DNA of 64,000 nt from assembly GCA_033030425.1 (NCBI GenBank), contig JAUFSD010000019.1, positions 620,001 to 684,000 of the forward strand, given 5' to 3'. Both the position numbers and the translations under genes were made by a program. The stretch's first letter is position 1; every line of letters begins with the position of its first letter. The notes under the pieces were generated by a model. That model searched no databases and was not told the DNA's origin. It was given only the letters and a program-made list of their open reading frames with translations. Below are positions 11,432-22,306 of this stretch, piece by piece. This DNA comes from Verpa conica (taxonomy: Eukaryota; Ascomycota; Pezizomycetes; Pezizales; Morchellaceae).

Positions 11432-12045
11432 ATGTCTTCTTTCGGTTATCACTTTCAACACCACCCCGCTTCAGCTTCTTCTTTGGGTGGCCGCTCGCGT
11501 AGGAGTCCCCATCGTCCTTCTTCTACCAAGTCTTTCCAGACGATGAGGCCGAAGGAGGAGCTGACAGACAGCCCTACAGTCCCAACTTTCATTGAAAAGT
11601 TCGAGGCAGGGAGGTCCTTTGAAATGGAGGACGACTTTGCATTCATCCCTGAACTGTGTACTGAGGAAGAAGTATGGGAATCTAGCTCTGGCTCTTGTTT
11701 GTACCGAGAAACTCATGCTTATTTTCGTTTATCTTGCAGCGTCAAATGATGGACTTCTCAGGTTCAGATCGTTCCTCAAATTCTAGTGGATCACCTCAAT
11801 CATCTCCTCTACAACATCAAGTACAGCCGTCAACTGCTTATCCTCACGCGGCAACATATGCAAACATGTTTAACCCAAACATGCATATGAAGTACCAAGC
11901 CCCTGCCGCGCTGCCCCCAAGACAGCGCAACGCTATCCCTATTGTCAACCCCACAACTGGTCTGCGAGTCGCATCTCCCCCTCTTGCATCACCTAACAGG
12001 ATGCCTCATCCTCCTACCTCTAATATTGTGAGGAGAGTATGGTAA
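11432..12045 (+). CDS. Conserved fungal Ser/Pro-rich protein, function unknown
   Basis: Two exons, 11432-11671 and 11740-12045, joined by a phase-0 intron (donor GTATGG, acceptor TTGCAG), give 181 residues. I do not recognise an enzyme or DNA-binding domain. A central acidic/aromatic block (FIEKFEAGRSFEMEDDFAF) is followed by Ser/Pro/Gln-rich sequence (SSNSSGSPQSSPLQHQ) and a C-terminal IPIVNPTTGLRVASPP region. I believe the block is shared by uncharacterised proteins of filamentous ascomycetes; this is from memory and unverified. The protein is mostly disordered in appearance and has no signal peptide or membrane segment. The exceptionally long leader and 3.2 kb of empty DNA downstream suggest a regulated gene with large control regions. 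Confidence 0.7.
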
Positions 12046-15000
12046 ACCCCGCCATTCTCGATCCTTGTCCTCGCAACCGTCTTAAGAGCCCGCACTTGGC
12101 GAATACAGTCAATCATCTCAACATCTTGAATACGCGAACTTCAGTCTTCCTCCTACTCGCCTCCTCTTTTATTAGCGATCACATTCTCGCTATGTTTATA
12201 GAATGCTGGTGTTTAACATTGTACTTTTGCGGGGGGGTGTCAAAATAACTCTGGGATGGTGTTATTGTGTGAGTCTTTTCTACGAGTTTTTATCTTTACA
12301 GTGCGGTGGGTTGTGTTTTTATTGGGTTCTAGCACAAGGATCATAAAAAGTGAAGTGGGAAAAAAGTGAAAATATTGGACGGCCTTATAAATATCTCACC
12401 TATACATAGTTTTTGTGTGCGGCTTTCTGTTTTTTTTTTCTTGGGGGTCTATGTTCGCATATCTCTTAAGTCTTGGGAGTTCTTTTGTCAAACGGTTGGC
12501 GGACTTGGGAGGTCACCGGTGTGGGGATTTTTGGGTTGTTTAACGATATGGGGCTCTTTCTGGGGTGCTTGTCAGGTTTTTGTGCTTTTGTTATGGTGTC
12601 AAAGTTGGCTTGTACTTGACTTTGCGATAAGCGGTGTATATCTTTGTTGAACTACTTGGTAGGGGGTTGCTTGTGTTTTTAGGTTCTCTTTGCATCTAGT
12701 TTTTTTCTTTCTCTTTCTGTCTTATTTCTCTTGTCATATTCTTCAGACTTCTTTTCTTGTTTAAAGATCTTTTGGAAAAATCATTTTGGGATTGGTTTTC
12801 TACTACTTCTTACTACTAACTAGTCTTTTCTTTCCTTGCTGTTGTCTATTAGTTTTATACACCACGATATCTTGTGTATTAGCTCACTGAATGGAGATGT
12901 ACTGATTCTTGAGTGTACTATATTGCATTCCATTTGATTCATTCCGCATTGTCTTTGTAAATCCGGGGACCACCGGGAAGTAAGGTCTTAGTCGGAGGAT
13001 GAATACCGGTATTTAGTTGCGCTACGGGCGCAGGTGGGGGAATGCCTGTTAATATCGTCACGACTGGCGAACAGCACTGACAGTTTGAAAGACACCCATT
13101 CTCCCCGGCCTCAGGCGCGAGGTGGTCCGACCGATTCGTCTTTGAAATGACACTCATTTCTCAAGGGCTTCAGTCGGGAGAGGTGTGGTTGAGTTGGTTT
13201 ACCTAAGACCAGGCCTCTTACATGCCTTCTTTACGTACGGCCGCTTTTTCACGATGATCTTGTGGACTTTGCGCACAGACAGCCCATCGGCTCGCATACT
13301 TGGTGCTCGAAGAGGGAGTGAGCGCTCGAGCCGGAACGGTGATCTTTTGTTGCTGTCCTGCGATGCTGCCGGCCCGGTCACACAATACACTTGATCACCT
13401 GTCTCTTTGCAAACGAAGGAAGGGCTTGAGTGTTGAAACCGTTTGTGTATGGAGTTGAGACAAGAGAGACCATCACCGCAAACAGGACAGAGACACCACG
13501 CGGAATTGCGGATAAGCGTTTTTCCCGTTGAGGGTTTGTTTGGTTACTCTTTTTTTGGTTTCCATTCATTGTGCCTATTTTCGGACCGGTATCATACACA
13601 CCCACACCCGTACGCGAATGGCGTAGGTGGATGCGCTTTTGAGTCTACTGTGTTACGGTGGACCATCGTGAGAATTACAGATTCCCCTCCGATCAACACG
13701 GTGCAAGAAAGAGGCCTGTTCGTGTGTATGTCTGGCGTGTGCGTGTGTGTGCTCGGTACCCTGGTACTGAGAATACTGTACCGAGTTGTATTTCGCCCGT
13801 GTAGACTCCGACTGAGCGACCGGGGAAGTACATACCGGTACATGATTATTTACGGATAGCTATCGGTGTTTCGCGGCCTGCTAGTTCTACATGTAATGTT
13901 TCATCCATCAGTGTTACTTCGTCTCCAGAAACAGATTACACGGAGAGCAAGCATTCATAGTCTATTCTTCCGTACCCCTCCGTCTCAGGTTCAGGTTTTT
14001 CCTTCTCTCTTCACGATCTCCCCAGACCGATAGCACACCATCAGTCAATATAGGTTACCCAGCATCATTGTACATACTACAGCCAAACACCAGATGCACT
14101 CAAGCGCCGGCCCCGGCTGCAATATGATCTTTCCCCCTTCGCATATTGATACGCCCCCACGCATCGATTGGTTGTAAGTTGAACCTGTTGAGTATTGAAT
14201 CATTTGCCCACTCGTCGAACCCCAGGCGCGCTGAAGAAGAAAAGAAGGCGAAGCGCGAGAGTCAAATCAAAAAAGGAAAAACTATAGCCCCATGTGAAAA
14301 AGGGCAATAAACGAACCGAAAGCCGGAATCCCTTCCATACATCCTTCCTCCCCCTTTCCCATCTATTCGGCTCCGAACATTTGGGCTGAGAAAGCACTGG
14401 GTGAGGCGCTGGCTCGTCCCGCGTTTTTTTTAAAACATCCTCCACATTTACTCGCGATCGTTTCCCCAACACTTTGAGCAGCGCCCCGACAGCGGGGGAG
14501 GGATGCACTACGCACTGTCAGCTGCGGAGAAGATACGCTTGGGGAGGTAAAAGATGAGGGGCAGATTAGTAACCTTAACAGGAAAATATAATTAACTTGG
14601 ATTCTGCAGATCCTTCCATAATCCCCGATAGGGTAAATTATACCATTCTTACGTTTACTGTCTGGATCGGTATGAAGGTCAATCCCGCCGAACGCGCGCG
14701 CCATGAACTTGGCCCAAGCCCCAAGCCCCCAAGCCCCAGACTCAGTCAGTCAGTTAGTCGAGCACGCTTAGTAACTAAGTGGGAAAAAAGCAAAAGCAAG
14801 AAAACAAGATTGATACCCAATCAATCAAATGTCAAATCCAGTAATTTACAATCCTAAATGCAGTGGGCACGCTGCAGTCCAAGGAGTAAGGAGTAAGTAG
14901 GAATGAAGCACCCGGAGAACGAAAGAAGGAAAGAAGCAAACCAGGTACTTTCCGCCTTAGATAACTTGTGTATAGTATTGCCCCTTGGACGCAAGGTGTT

Positions 15001-15240
15001 GGCTGTCAAAACGATGACGAAAGTTGCGCTGCCAAACAACTCCGTTATGTGACGTAATGCATCTTGCGATCCTAATAACAACTTCATCTTCGATCCCTTC
15101 TCATCTTCTTCAAAAATTCTATTTACTCTTTTTTAAATCTTCCAGCACAAACGAAAACAGAATAATCACCTATCCTCTCTTTTTTTTCGATCGTAAAGAC
15201 CCAAAGTTCCCCGATTTTGATAGAATATCACTCGTACGCG
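12046..15240. other. 3.2-kb region without a recognisable gene
   Basis: 12,050-12,900 is T-rich on the plus strand and could be a long 3-prime UTR or non-coding transcript of the gene at 11,432. 12,930-14,700 has more balanced composition with short open frames on both strands, none with family resemblance, clean start context or splice partners. 14,700-15,240 is the promoter of the next gene. I see no TIRs, tandem arrays or RNA genes here. Confidence 0.65.
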
Positions 15241-15921
15241 ATGTCTGCACTCCTAAGAACCTCAATCGTCCGCATTCCCATCATTTTCACACGTATAGGC
15301 TCCGTGTCTGCTGCTCGAGGCATGAGTGACCATTCTACACGCCACGGGAACGATCCTGAAGTATGTTTTTTTTCTAATACGCCGTTCAAACAAAATTATG
15401 CATTGGCCGGGGGAGAGGTTCCTTCGTTACGATATCCAACGCAGCGAGTCCAATTGGAAATACTTCCGATTGTCGACCTCGTGGGCACGATAACGATGAT
15501 GGTTGCGCCATATACCTACAATTCTGCAATCTAGATGACGACGAGGGAGAGTAGTGAATGTGCTAACGCAACAACACGACATCCAGGTCATCCAAAGAAA
15601 CAAAGAATCCCTCCTCCGCAAGCATTCCAAAGATTCTACCGAGGACCCTCACTGGCATGAGGAGTTAGCATCGGACGCTGAGGCTTTTGTATGTTGCTCC
15701 GGGGAACCGTTCCCCACCTTCCTTCTATGCTTCTTTTTGCTATTTTCTGGTGTAAAGTCCGAGTGACAGACAACAGAGTACGTCTAACGTATGCAATGTG
15801 GTGTGTCATGTAGGTGAAGGCTCAACGCGACGAAACCTCCGCTGTCACCGACGAGATTCTAAAGTTACAAGAGAACACCAAGAAGAAGCTTGAATCCAAG
15901 ACAGGAAACAATCGTCAATGA
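15241..15921 (+). CDS. Small conserved mitochondrial protein, function unknown
   Basis: Three exons, 15241-15360, 15587-15688 and 15814-15921, all phase 0, encode 109 residues. The N-terminus (MSALLRTSIVRIPIIFTRIG) is Arg-rich, amphipathic and free of acidic residues, so it looks like a mitochondrial presequence. The mature part contains HGNDPEVIQRNKESLL, a PHWHEELASDAEAFVKA block and a Lys/Glu-rich helical tail. The GNDPE...W.E.LAS.SEA.VKA pattern recalls a family of small uncharacterised fungal mitochondrial proteins; I know no assigned function. It has a superficial resemblance to ATPase inhibitor IF1 in size and charge, but lacks that family's inhibitory motif. The first intron (226 bp) is unusually long for this window. 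Confidence 0.72.
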
Positions 15922-16246
15922 TTACCCGCCCAAAAAGACGAGCCGGGGAGAAGATGATCATAATGTGAATATTTTCTTTTTATCTGTATGAGTTCATTGG
16001 TTAGGCTGGGGAGAATATATTTTGTATATGGATAGTCAATTTTGATTCGCATATTAAAGTAGACTGGAGTGACAACAAGCAAACAAAGGAAAACTCGCTA
16101 ATGAGTGAATTGATGAGAAAGATGGAGGTTCGAACACAAAAACAATCCACACCGTTTTTTGTAAAAAAATAAATATAGAATATTGAAGACCCGTACCCAA
16201 AACTCCAGACTTAGACAAAAAGGAAAATCCAAGTATTTTCTTTGTG
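15922..16246. other. Convergent intergenic spacer
   Basis: 325 bp between the small mitochondrial protein gene and the SNARE gene, which are transcribed toward each other. It must hold both 3-prime ends; the sequence is AT-rich and I can identify no other element. Confidence 0.6.
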
Positions 16247-17205
16247 TCTGGCTCAGTGTTAGTACCCAGGTCCTCCAACTGGAGGAAGCCATATACGTAC
16301 CACTTAATTATCACAATCAACAAAACCAGAACAATTATCAGAACTGCAATAACCACCAAACTCCCTACCTCAAAGTCAGCACCACTCCCGTCAAAATCCA
16401 GAAGCCTATTAACTTACCATGATCCTTTGCCGTCTTTGCCACCCCATTTAACCTCTTTTTCGCACCCTCTAGTCTATCCGTGTGCCGATCTACCAGATCA
16501 TCAACATCATCCAACAACTGCACATGGCTCTCTAGCTCGTCGCCAATTTGTATACTCAGTTCCCTCTGATTACGTATACTCTCAGACAGCCTATCCAAGC
16601 TTTCATCCTGCTCATCCATCACACGCCGGTGTAGTTGTAGCACTTGGTGGTTATCGAGTTCGTCGGTTGTATCGCTAAAGCGAACGGTTTTCCGTAGCGT
16701 ACCGGGGGTTTCGCGAGAGCCCATGAGGGCTTCACGAGCGGTAGTATCATCGATTTCGGTACGACGGGTTAGATTTGGGGATATTGTAGCGAGGGGTCCC
16801 GGGGGAGGCGTGGGGGGGTGTGTGAACTGGGAGTGAAGGTCGTCATATTGCGAGCGGAGACGGATAAGAACATCTTCTCGTTCTCGGATAACTTGGGAGG
16901 ATCTGTTATCAGAAGGTTAATACCAGTCAAATATATTTTTTATATGTGAAGTGTAGAGATGTAGAGGTGTGGTGAGGTGAAGTAAGTAGGGGGGGTACAC
17001 ACAACTCTCCCCCTTCTTCAATCTGCTTCTGCTCCTTTTCTAGCTGCTCGATCCCTTGGTGCAGCGTATCTAAACTTCGCGATATCTCCCCCGTGTTGCG
17101 GGAGTCCGGTTCCAGCTTAAGGGATAGGGTACGTTTGCGCTCCAAGAGTGACAGGCGTATGTGATCTTGGAGTAGTCCAAGGCGATCGGCAGTTGTGCTT
17201 GCCAT
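16247..17205 (-). CDS. SYN8: Syntaxin-8-like Qc-SNARE
   Basis: Tail-anchored SNAREs of this type drive fusion in the endosome/vacuole system. Exons 17006-17205, 16418-16902, 16301-16364 and a single terminal base at 16247 give 249 residues. N-terminal helical region (MASTTADRLGLLQDHIRLSL), Pro-rich linker (FTHPPTPPPG), then a Qc-SNARE motif with zero-layer glutamine in RELSIQIGDELE, and a C-terminal transmembrane helix (VVIAVLIIVLVLLIVIIK). The last intron (16248-16300, 53 nt) has donor GTACGT, branch TACTAAC and acceptor CCAG. It splits the stop codon TG|A, so the protein ends exactly after the membrane helix, as expected for a SNARE. Without splicing the frame would run about 80 residues further to 16054. 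Donor GTTGTG of intron 1 is weak. Confidence 0.82.
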
Positions 17206-18251
17206 GCTTACGGGTAGCTAGTAGGGGGGGGGGATAATTGAAAAAAGAAAAAAGGAAAAGAGAGATCTCGGGAAGCAAGATGTGATAGAGAAAGGAGATG
17301 GTTTTTTTTACAGGGCTGAAGTCTCTGGTTGGTTGAGCTGTGGGAGTACTTGTGGAGAGAGTTTCTGGGACTGGGACGAGACTTGTGCTGTGGTGACTGT
17401 TAGAACCGGTTAAAGCGAGATGGCCGGTGCAGTACGTACTACATTTACTCTACATGTGCTCTACATGTGCTCTACTCTAGATTTTATGTAATCGCGGGTA
17501 GGTAATCTATGGGATTGATAGTTAAACTGATTGGGATGTAATCCTGGGGAAAAGGCTGGGGGGAGGGGCATTTGACGTGGTAGATATCGCAGAGTGAAGG
17601 GATTCACCTGGACGTTCTTTACTTTGTTTAATGATCAAAAGACCCAATAGACGTATGACCCTTCCCCCCACCATAGAGACCAAACAAATACTGGTCCATG
17701 GCCCTTGGCCCATGGTCATGGTGAATACATACATGCTGAGCAGGTTGATGAGTATCATACATTAGGCCCCAGACAGATAGACAGCTAGACACATAAAATG
17801 AAACCAATTAACTGAATTCTGGTGATATAGTTGTCCCGTCATTCCTATGTGTTGTTTGCATGGATGCAGATTGGTAGTTTTCTGTTTTTCTTTATGGCAG
17901 GGGATACGTGGGGATGGACACATGGAACCATATGATTCTCTACAGTATCTCCTAGGAGGGGAGTGGAGATGTTTGTGCTGTCGGAGTCGAGTCCCAGCTT
18001 TTGTTATTATCAACAACTCAACTTGTGTACATACAGTATGCGGCTTAGCTCCAGCTTCGACGAGAACGGCGAATGAACCCTCACATCCTTCCCCCACGGT
18101 TGGTAGGAAGGGCACGCTTGACACCTCATTGACCTCCTCCACCTCCTCACATTCACATTCACATTCACATTCACATTCACATTCACATTCACATTCTCAC
18201 TCTCACCTTCATCTCAGAACAACCCCACCACCAGTACATCCCTTCCCCGCA
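17206..18251. promoter_or_regulatory. Divergent promoter region, SNARE / RING protein
   Basis: About 1.05 kb between divergent start codons. An open frame continues upstream of the RING ATG to 17,847, but that extension has no domain features and is rich in a simple repeat, so I treat it as leader. It contains the ACATTC repeat at 18149-18196. Confidence 0.55.
18149..18196 (+). repeat. (ACATTC)8 microsatellite
   Basis: Eight uninterrupted copies of ACATTC, 55 bp upstream of the RING-protein ATG. In the reading frame of that gene it would encode alternating His-Ser. It is probably leader or proximal promoter. The final copy runs into CATTCT, one instance of the CATTCY element bound by TEA/AbaA-type factors; the other copies are CATTCA. 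Confidence 0.85.
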
Positions 18252-19452
18252 ATGTCCTTCCCGTCATCTGTATCAGAGTCCACGCTTGACCTCAGAACTC
18301 TCACATATCTCTCAGACATTGATGACAACCTTCAATGCCCTATTTGCCACTCCCCATTACTGGACCCAGTTACGACAAAATGCAGGCACACTTTTTGCGC
18401 TGCGTGTATTTCGGAGTCCCTTGAATGCTCGCAATCGTGCCCGGTTGATAGGAAACCATTGAAGCCCGAGGGTGTCTCTGCGGCTCCAATCATGGTTGCG
18501 AGTCTAGTAAATGACCTTGTTGTACTTTGCCCAAACTCGGAATTGGGATGCCCTACAACTTGTGCCCGATACCTACTCGGAGGGCACCTACGCGAAGACT
18601 GTTCATTTGTTGCAGTGAAATGTGGAGGTTGCGAAGACACAGTTCTGAGGAAGGATGTAGGTGTTGAATGCCTACACCAAGTAGTTGACTGTATAAATTG
18701 TTTCGGCAGCTTCCGGAAACTAGACATGGAGGTGGGACGCCGCCCCCCCCCGCCGGATCTACCTCACCAAGCAAGTTCTTTAAGCTCATAATATGATATT
18801 ATAGGATCACGAAAACCAATGCCCCCAGAGAATCGCCCAATGTCCTCACTGCGCCGAAGAATTCACTTGCTCGACCATAGCTGCTCACTCCTCCACCTGC
18901 GACTCTGCAATTATCCCCTGCGCCGCCTCTGACATCGGCTGCCCATGGTCCGGCCCTCGTCGCGAGTTCCCCGAACACATCACCGTCTGTGCTTTTACTC
19001 TTCTCCGCCCTGTTCTGCAAGCCCACTCCAATCGTCTCTCCGCGCTCGAACTTGAAAACAGAGCTTTACGCAAAAAAATCGATATACTTCTTCCCCCACG
19101 ATCCTCTCCCGTATCTGAAACAACAGTCTTCGACGATCAAACTATCCAGCTCCTCACCGAGCAAGAACATCTGCGGAGCGATGTGGAGCGGCTGGGTGCG
19201 TCTATGGGGGAGATGGAGATTAAACAAAGTATGTTGCTTATGAATGAAACACTGCGGACAAAAGAGGAGATGGCGGGGATTAGGGCGGCAATTAATGGCA
19301 TTAGGATGCAGATACATTGGTTGCTAACTACAAGGCTACAAAGTGGGGAGAGAGGGGCTACTGGGACTGCAAGTGGGGGTCAAACAGCAGCGAGAGCAGA
19401 GGGACCAATGAGAAGGGTGGCCGAGGGACCGGGTGATCGAGTTAAACTTTAG
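18252..19452 (+). CDS. RING and TRAF-type zinc-finger protein, probable E3 ubiquitin ligase
   Basis: Exons 18252-18731 and 18805-19452 (phase 0) give 375 residues. A RING finger starts at residue 29 (CPICHSPLLDPVTTKCRH, then FCAACI and CPVDRKPL). It is followed by TRAF-type Cys/His fingers, including a CPQRIAQCPHC segment and a C-terminal GCPWSG finger. The C-terminal third is a Leu/Glu-rich coiled coil, then a Gly/Arg tail. The LDLRTLTYLSDIDDNLQCPIC entry is the usual start of this fungal RING-TRAF family. RING proteins usually act as ubiquitin ligases; the substrate is unknown. I chose the ATG at 18,252 because it directly precedes this conserved segment. An upstream in-frame extension cannot be excluded. 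Confidence 0.85.
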
Positions 19453-20116
19453 GGAGCTAAGAGGTTATTTTGTCTCTTATCGTCACACTCTTAGTAGCCT
19501 TTCTCTTCTTGACTTTCTTTTTGGGTTGTCCAGCATGAGACATCTTGTGGCGTTTGTTTGTGGTTCATTTATTATTATTGTTTTCTTTCTTTGTATACGC
19601 ATTTACGATGAGCGTTTGTTTCGCTCTGTTTATTAGTTACTTGGGATCTTTATGATTAAATATGGTATTGTTATTGTATAAGATAGCTTTATATGAATGG
19701 GTTACCCTCCCCCGACCTTGGCCATGGGTTTAGTTGCTAAGCTAGTTATCCGAGTGATATTATGTGACTGGATTCAGGGTATTAATATATAGACATAGGG
19801 GTGTTCCTGTGTGTTGTAGTAGGGCCTTAGAAGTGAGATCAATTGATATTAGCTATAGGTGAGAGATTATAGAGTTATTGAAATTAGGTTGAGCTGTAGC
19901 TATGTAATGCTATTTCTAACTTCGTATGGGGGGAGTGCATGTCTCTTTATTATTAAAAGGGGGAGTGACCTATAATTCTCATATACGGGCTACAGTGCTG
20001 GAGCAGTAAGCTTATCGATTTGTACTAGATCAATGACTGGTAGCTATATAACTCTATTTATCTCGGGTGAAGCCGGGTGCTGTTGAATGAATGAATGAAT
20101 GAATTAATCATAAGTA

Positions 20117-20879
20117 TACTCGCATTTCTAATATGTATTCGCCCATGGCAACAAGGCAACCCCAACACCCCATGTGAAAGTAAAACCATGCAACAACCAA
20201 ACAAATAGGAGATACATAATTATACATAATTATTTATCAGATACTGGAGAGTAAGTATAGCATTTTAAAATATACATAATAGCCAAGGCCTGTTACCTGT
20301 TCTACTGCATTTATAGACCTATCAATATTTGACCCCCCTAAAGAAGATTAGACTAAAAATCTCTAGAACATATATTATATTCACCAGCACTCTGTGATAT
20401 ATCTTTGAGATAGTGGCTATCTGCTAGATATTTTCGTTTGTATATATCTTTATTGTGCATCAAAATATACTAGATCTTAAAAGCTGGAGTTTTTTTAAAA
20501 AAACCTCATTATATAAAGTTAAGTATATGTCACCCAACACTGACCTCTAAATAATACCATCCAGTATATATAATCTATACTAATATTAGATCATGGCCTG
20601 AAAATGGTGATTTTATATATTAAAAGGCTCTTGTACTTTTTTAGGAGGAACTATGAGTTATAAATAAATAAATACTATGTATTAAATAGAGAATATTCTT
20701 GCCATCAGATCACATGACATTAAATTAAAATTTCTCTCATGTATAGATCTAACCTTTTTCTTTCAATAATTAAAGTTACATATACCCCCAGTACTTGTGG
20801 AATTTATGGTGTGTTGTCAAAGATAGGTAATTTTGGTGTGTTTTGCCAAGACGGCGAATACATTATAGAAATGCGAGTA
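20117..20879. mobile_element. 763-bp element with 27-bp terminal inverted repeats
   Basis: Left end TACTCGCATTTCTAATATG... (20117-20143) is matched by the inverted right end 20853-20879 at 25 of 27 positions. Both ends carry TA, consistent with TA-target insertion. The interior is AT-rich with no open frame above a few dozen codons, so it is non-autonomous or heavily eroded. The first seven bases, TACTCGC, are shared with the element at 44,504. Confidence 0.65.
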
Positions 20880-21450
20880 TGTGGTCGGGTGCTGTTATAT
20901 GTGTATGGGTAAGTATATGTATATGTAGTGGGTGGTGGTAATGATGTGAGCATATATTTGGATAAAGCTAGTTGCTCTCGAAATTCTTTGTTTACTGTTA
21001 TGATAGAAATAAAAGAGAGGGGCGGCTCATACTGTAGATCCCTATGTACGACTCGAAAGACTCTACTATAAACCCCGATGGCACCCTCAGAAGCATGATC
21101 TTAATTTGGTCAAGTCAAGTCCATAGTACAAAGAGTCCCCCTTGGAGTGAAACTTTCCTAAAGTAGGAATAAATTTAAATAAGGACTAATAATTTTTCTA
21201 ATCAATTGTGTTCCGTTTCTGTAGGGTTTTCTATAGATACCGCTCACATGTGCATATGTGCATCTCTAACCTTATTTGGACGTCAGCCTCCCGGCTCCTT
21301 TGTTTAACGCCTACACAGTGTCAAACTACTACACCTCCTATGGTATTCGGGAATTGGAGTCACTCAGAGTTCCTGGATTTCACCTGATTGAATTAATTCT
21401 TGTATTGTTTCATAGATTATTCTAGTAGGACGCTCGGTAGCTAATACGCC

Positions 21451-21540
21451 GAGGTAGTTCTTAAGCTTAAACGGAGAGCTTTCTCAAACCGTTGATGTTA
21501 GAACCTCAACGGTTCTAACGGGCGCTTAAGGTACTACCTC
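21451..21540. repeat. Nested imperfect palindrome of about 90 bp
   Basis: GAGGTAGT (21451-21458) pairs with ACTACCTC (21533-21540), and AACCGTTGA (21487-21495) with TCAACGGTT (21506-21514) around a 10-nt loop. Between them CTTAAG recurs on both arms. The whole can fold into one long interrupted hairpin. It could be a tiny MITE, a transcription end structure or chance in AT-rich DNA; the perfect 9-bp inner stem makes chance less likely. Confidence 0.5.
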
Positions 21541-22306
21541 ACGGATTGCACTCGTAAACTTACGAAACTTACGAATGGTACCCCCTTAATAAGCATGCTA
21601 CTTCTAGGTTCCTGGGAGGCTAGGACCTTGCTAGAGTAGGTGAGGAACGGAGTGTTGGTGGTAAATATATCATAGTAGTAGTTAGTATTTAGGGACTGTT
21701 GGTTTTTAGTAGCGGTTGGGGGGATACTGTTATATGCTTTACCCGAGAAATAATAAGAATCGCAATAAATTGAGAGGATGGTTTTATTACCGCCTGAAAT
21801 GGTGGAGAATATAAAACCAAAATGGACTTGTTAGGATAACATACGACCCTTCGGGCTAGGTATCGCATAAATCTAACAGTAGGAATCTATATGAACTTCT
21901 AGTAATTTTCATACTAGTAGCGAGCTGCGCGAAACGGCTCTCGGAGGAAGCCTCCTCGCTAAGTAGCCGAACTCCATGTTTCGGGTAGGCCTCATTTCGA
22001 TTTCTCCCCGAGACGTCTCATGTATCACAACAACCCCCCCCCGCGCCAACGGTAAACTTTAGTACCGAGCTTCATGGATTTGAATCTGTATGTATAGCAT
22101 AAAGGTGATAGTAGAGGTGGTAGTATTTATATAAGGAGGATTTTCGTCTGAAAAATAGAATCGTTATCCATCATTCACTGCTATCTTCTATATACCGCCG
22201 GCCGGACCTTTATTTTTGTGTTTATATTCATTTTCACTACTCTCAATATCGTTCTTTTATTCAATTGTTACTACTTCCCTTCAGTAACAAAAAATCCATA
22301 ATCAAG

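Larger units (their letters stand above)
19453..22306. other. AT-rich intergenic region with transposon debris
   Basis: 2.85 kb with no supportable gene. Contents: a (GAAT)n microsatellite near 20,087-20,105, the TIR element 20,117-20,879, and a nested palindrome 21,451-21,540. From about 22,050 the promoter of the secreted-protein gene begins (a TATA-like TATTTATATAAG near 22,123). Confidence 0.7.

Noticed and set aside
13443..13859. 138-codon plus-strand frame in the 3.2-kb empty region
   Set aside because: No domain, no codon pattern unlike random, overlapped by an equally long reverse frame.
16054..16300. C-terminal extension of about 80 residues on the SNARE
   Set aside because: The sequence after the membrane helix is read from an intron with canonical signals; a tail-anchored SNARE should end at the helix.
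17847..18251. 135-residue N-terminal extension of the RING protein, including a His-Ser repeat
   Set aside because: The extension is microsatellite and non-conserved sequence; the family start motif coincides with the ATG at 18,252.
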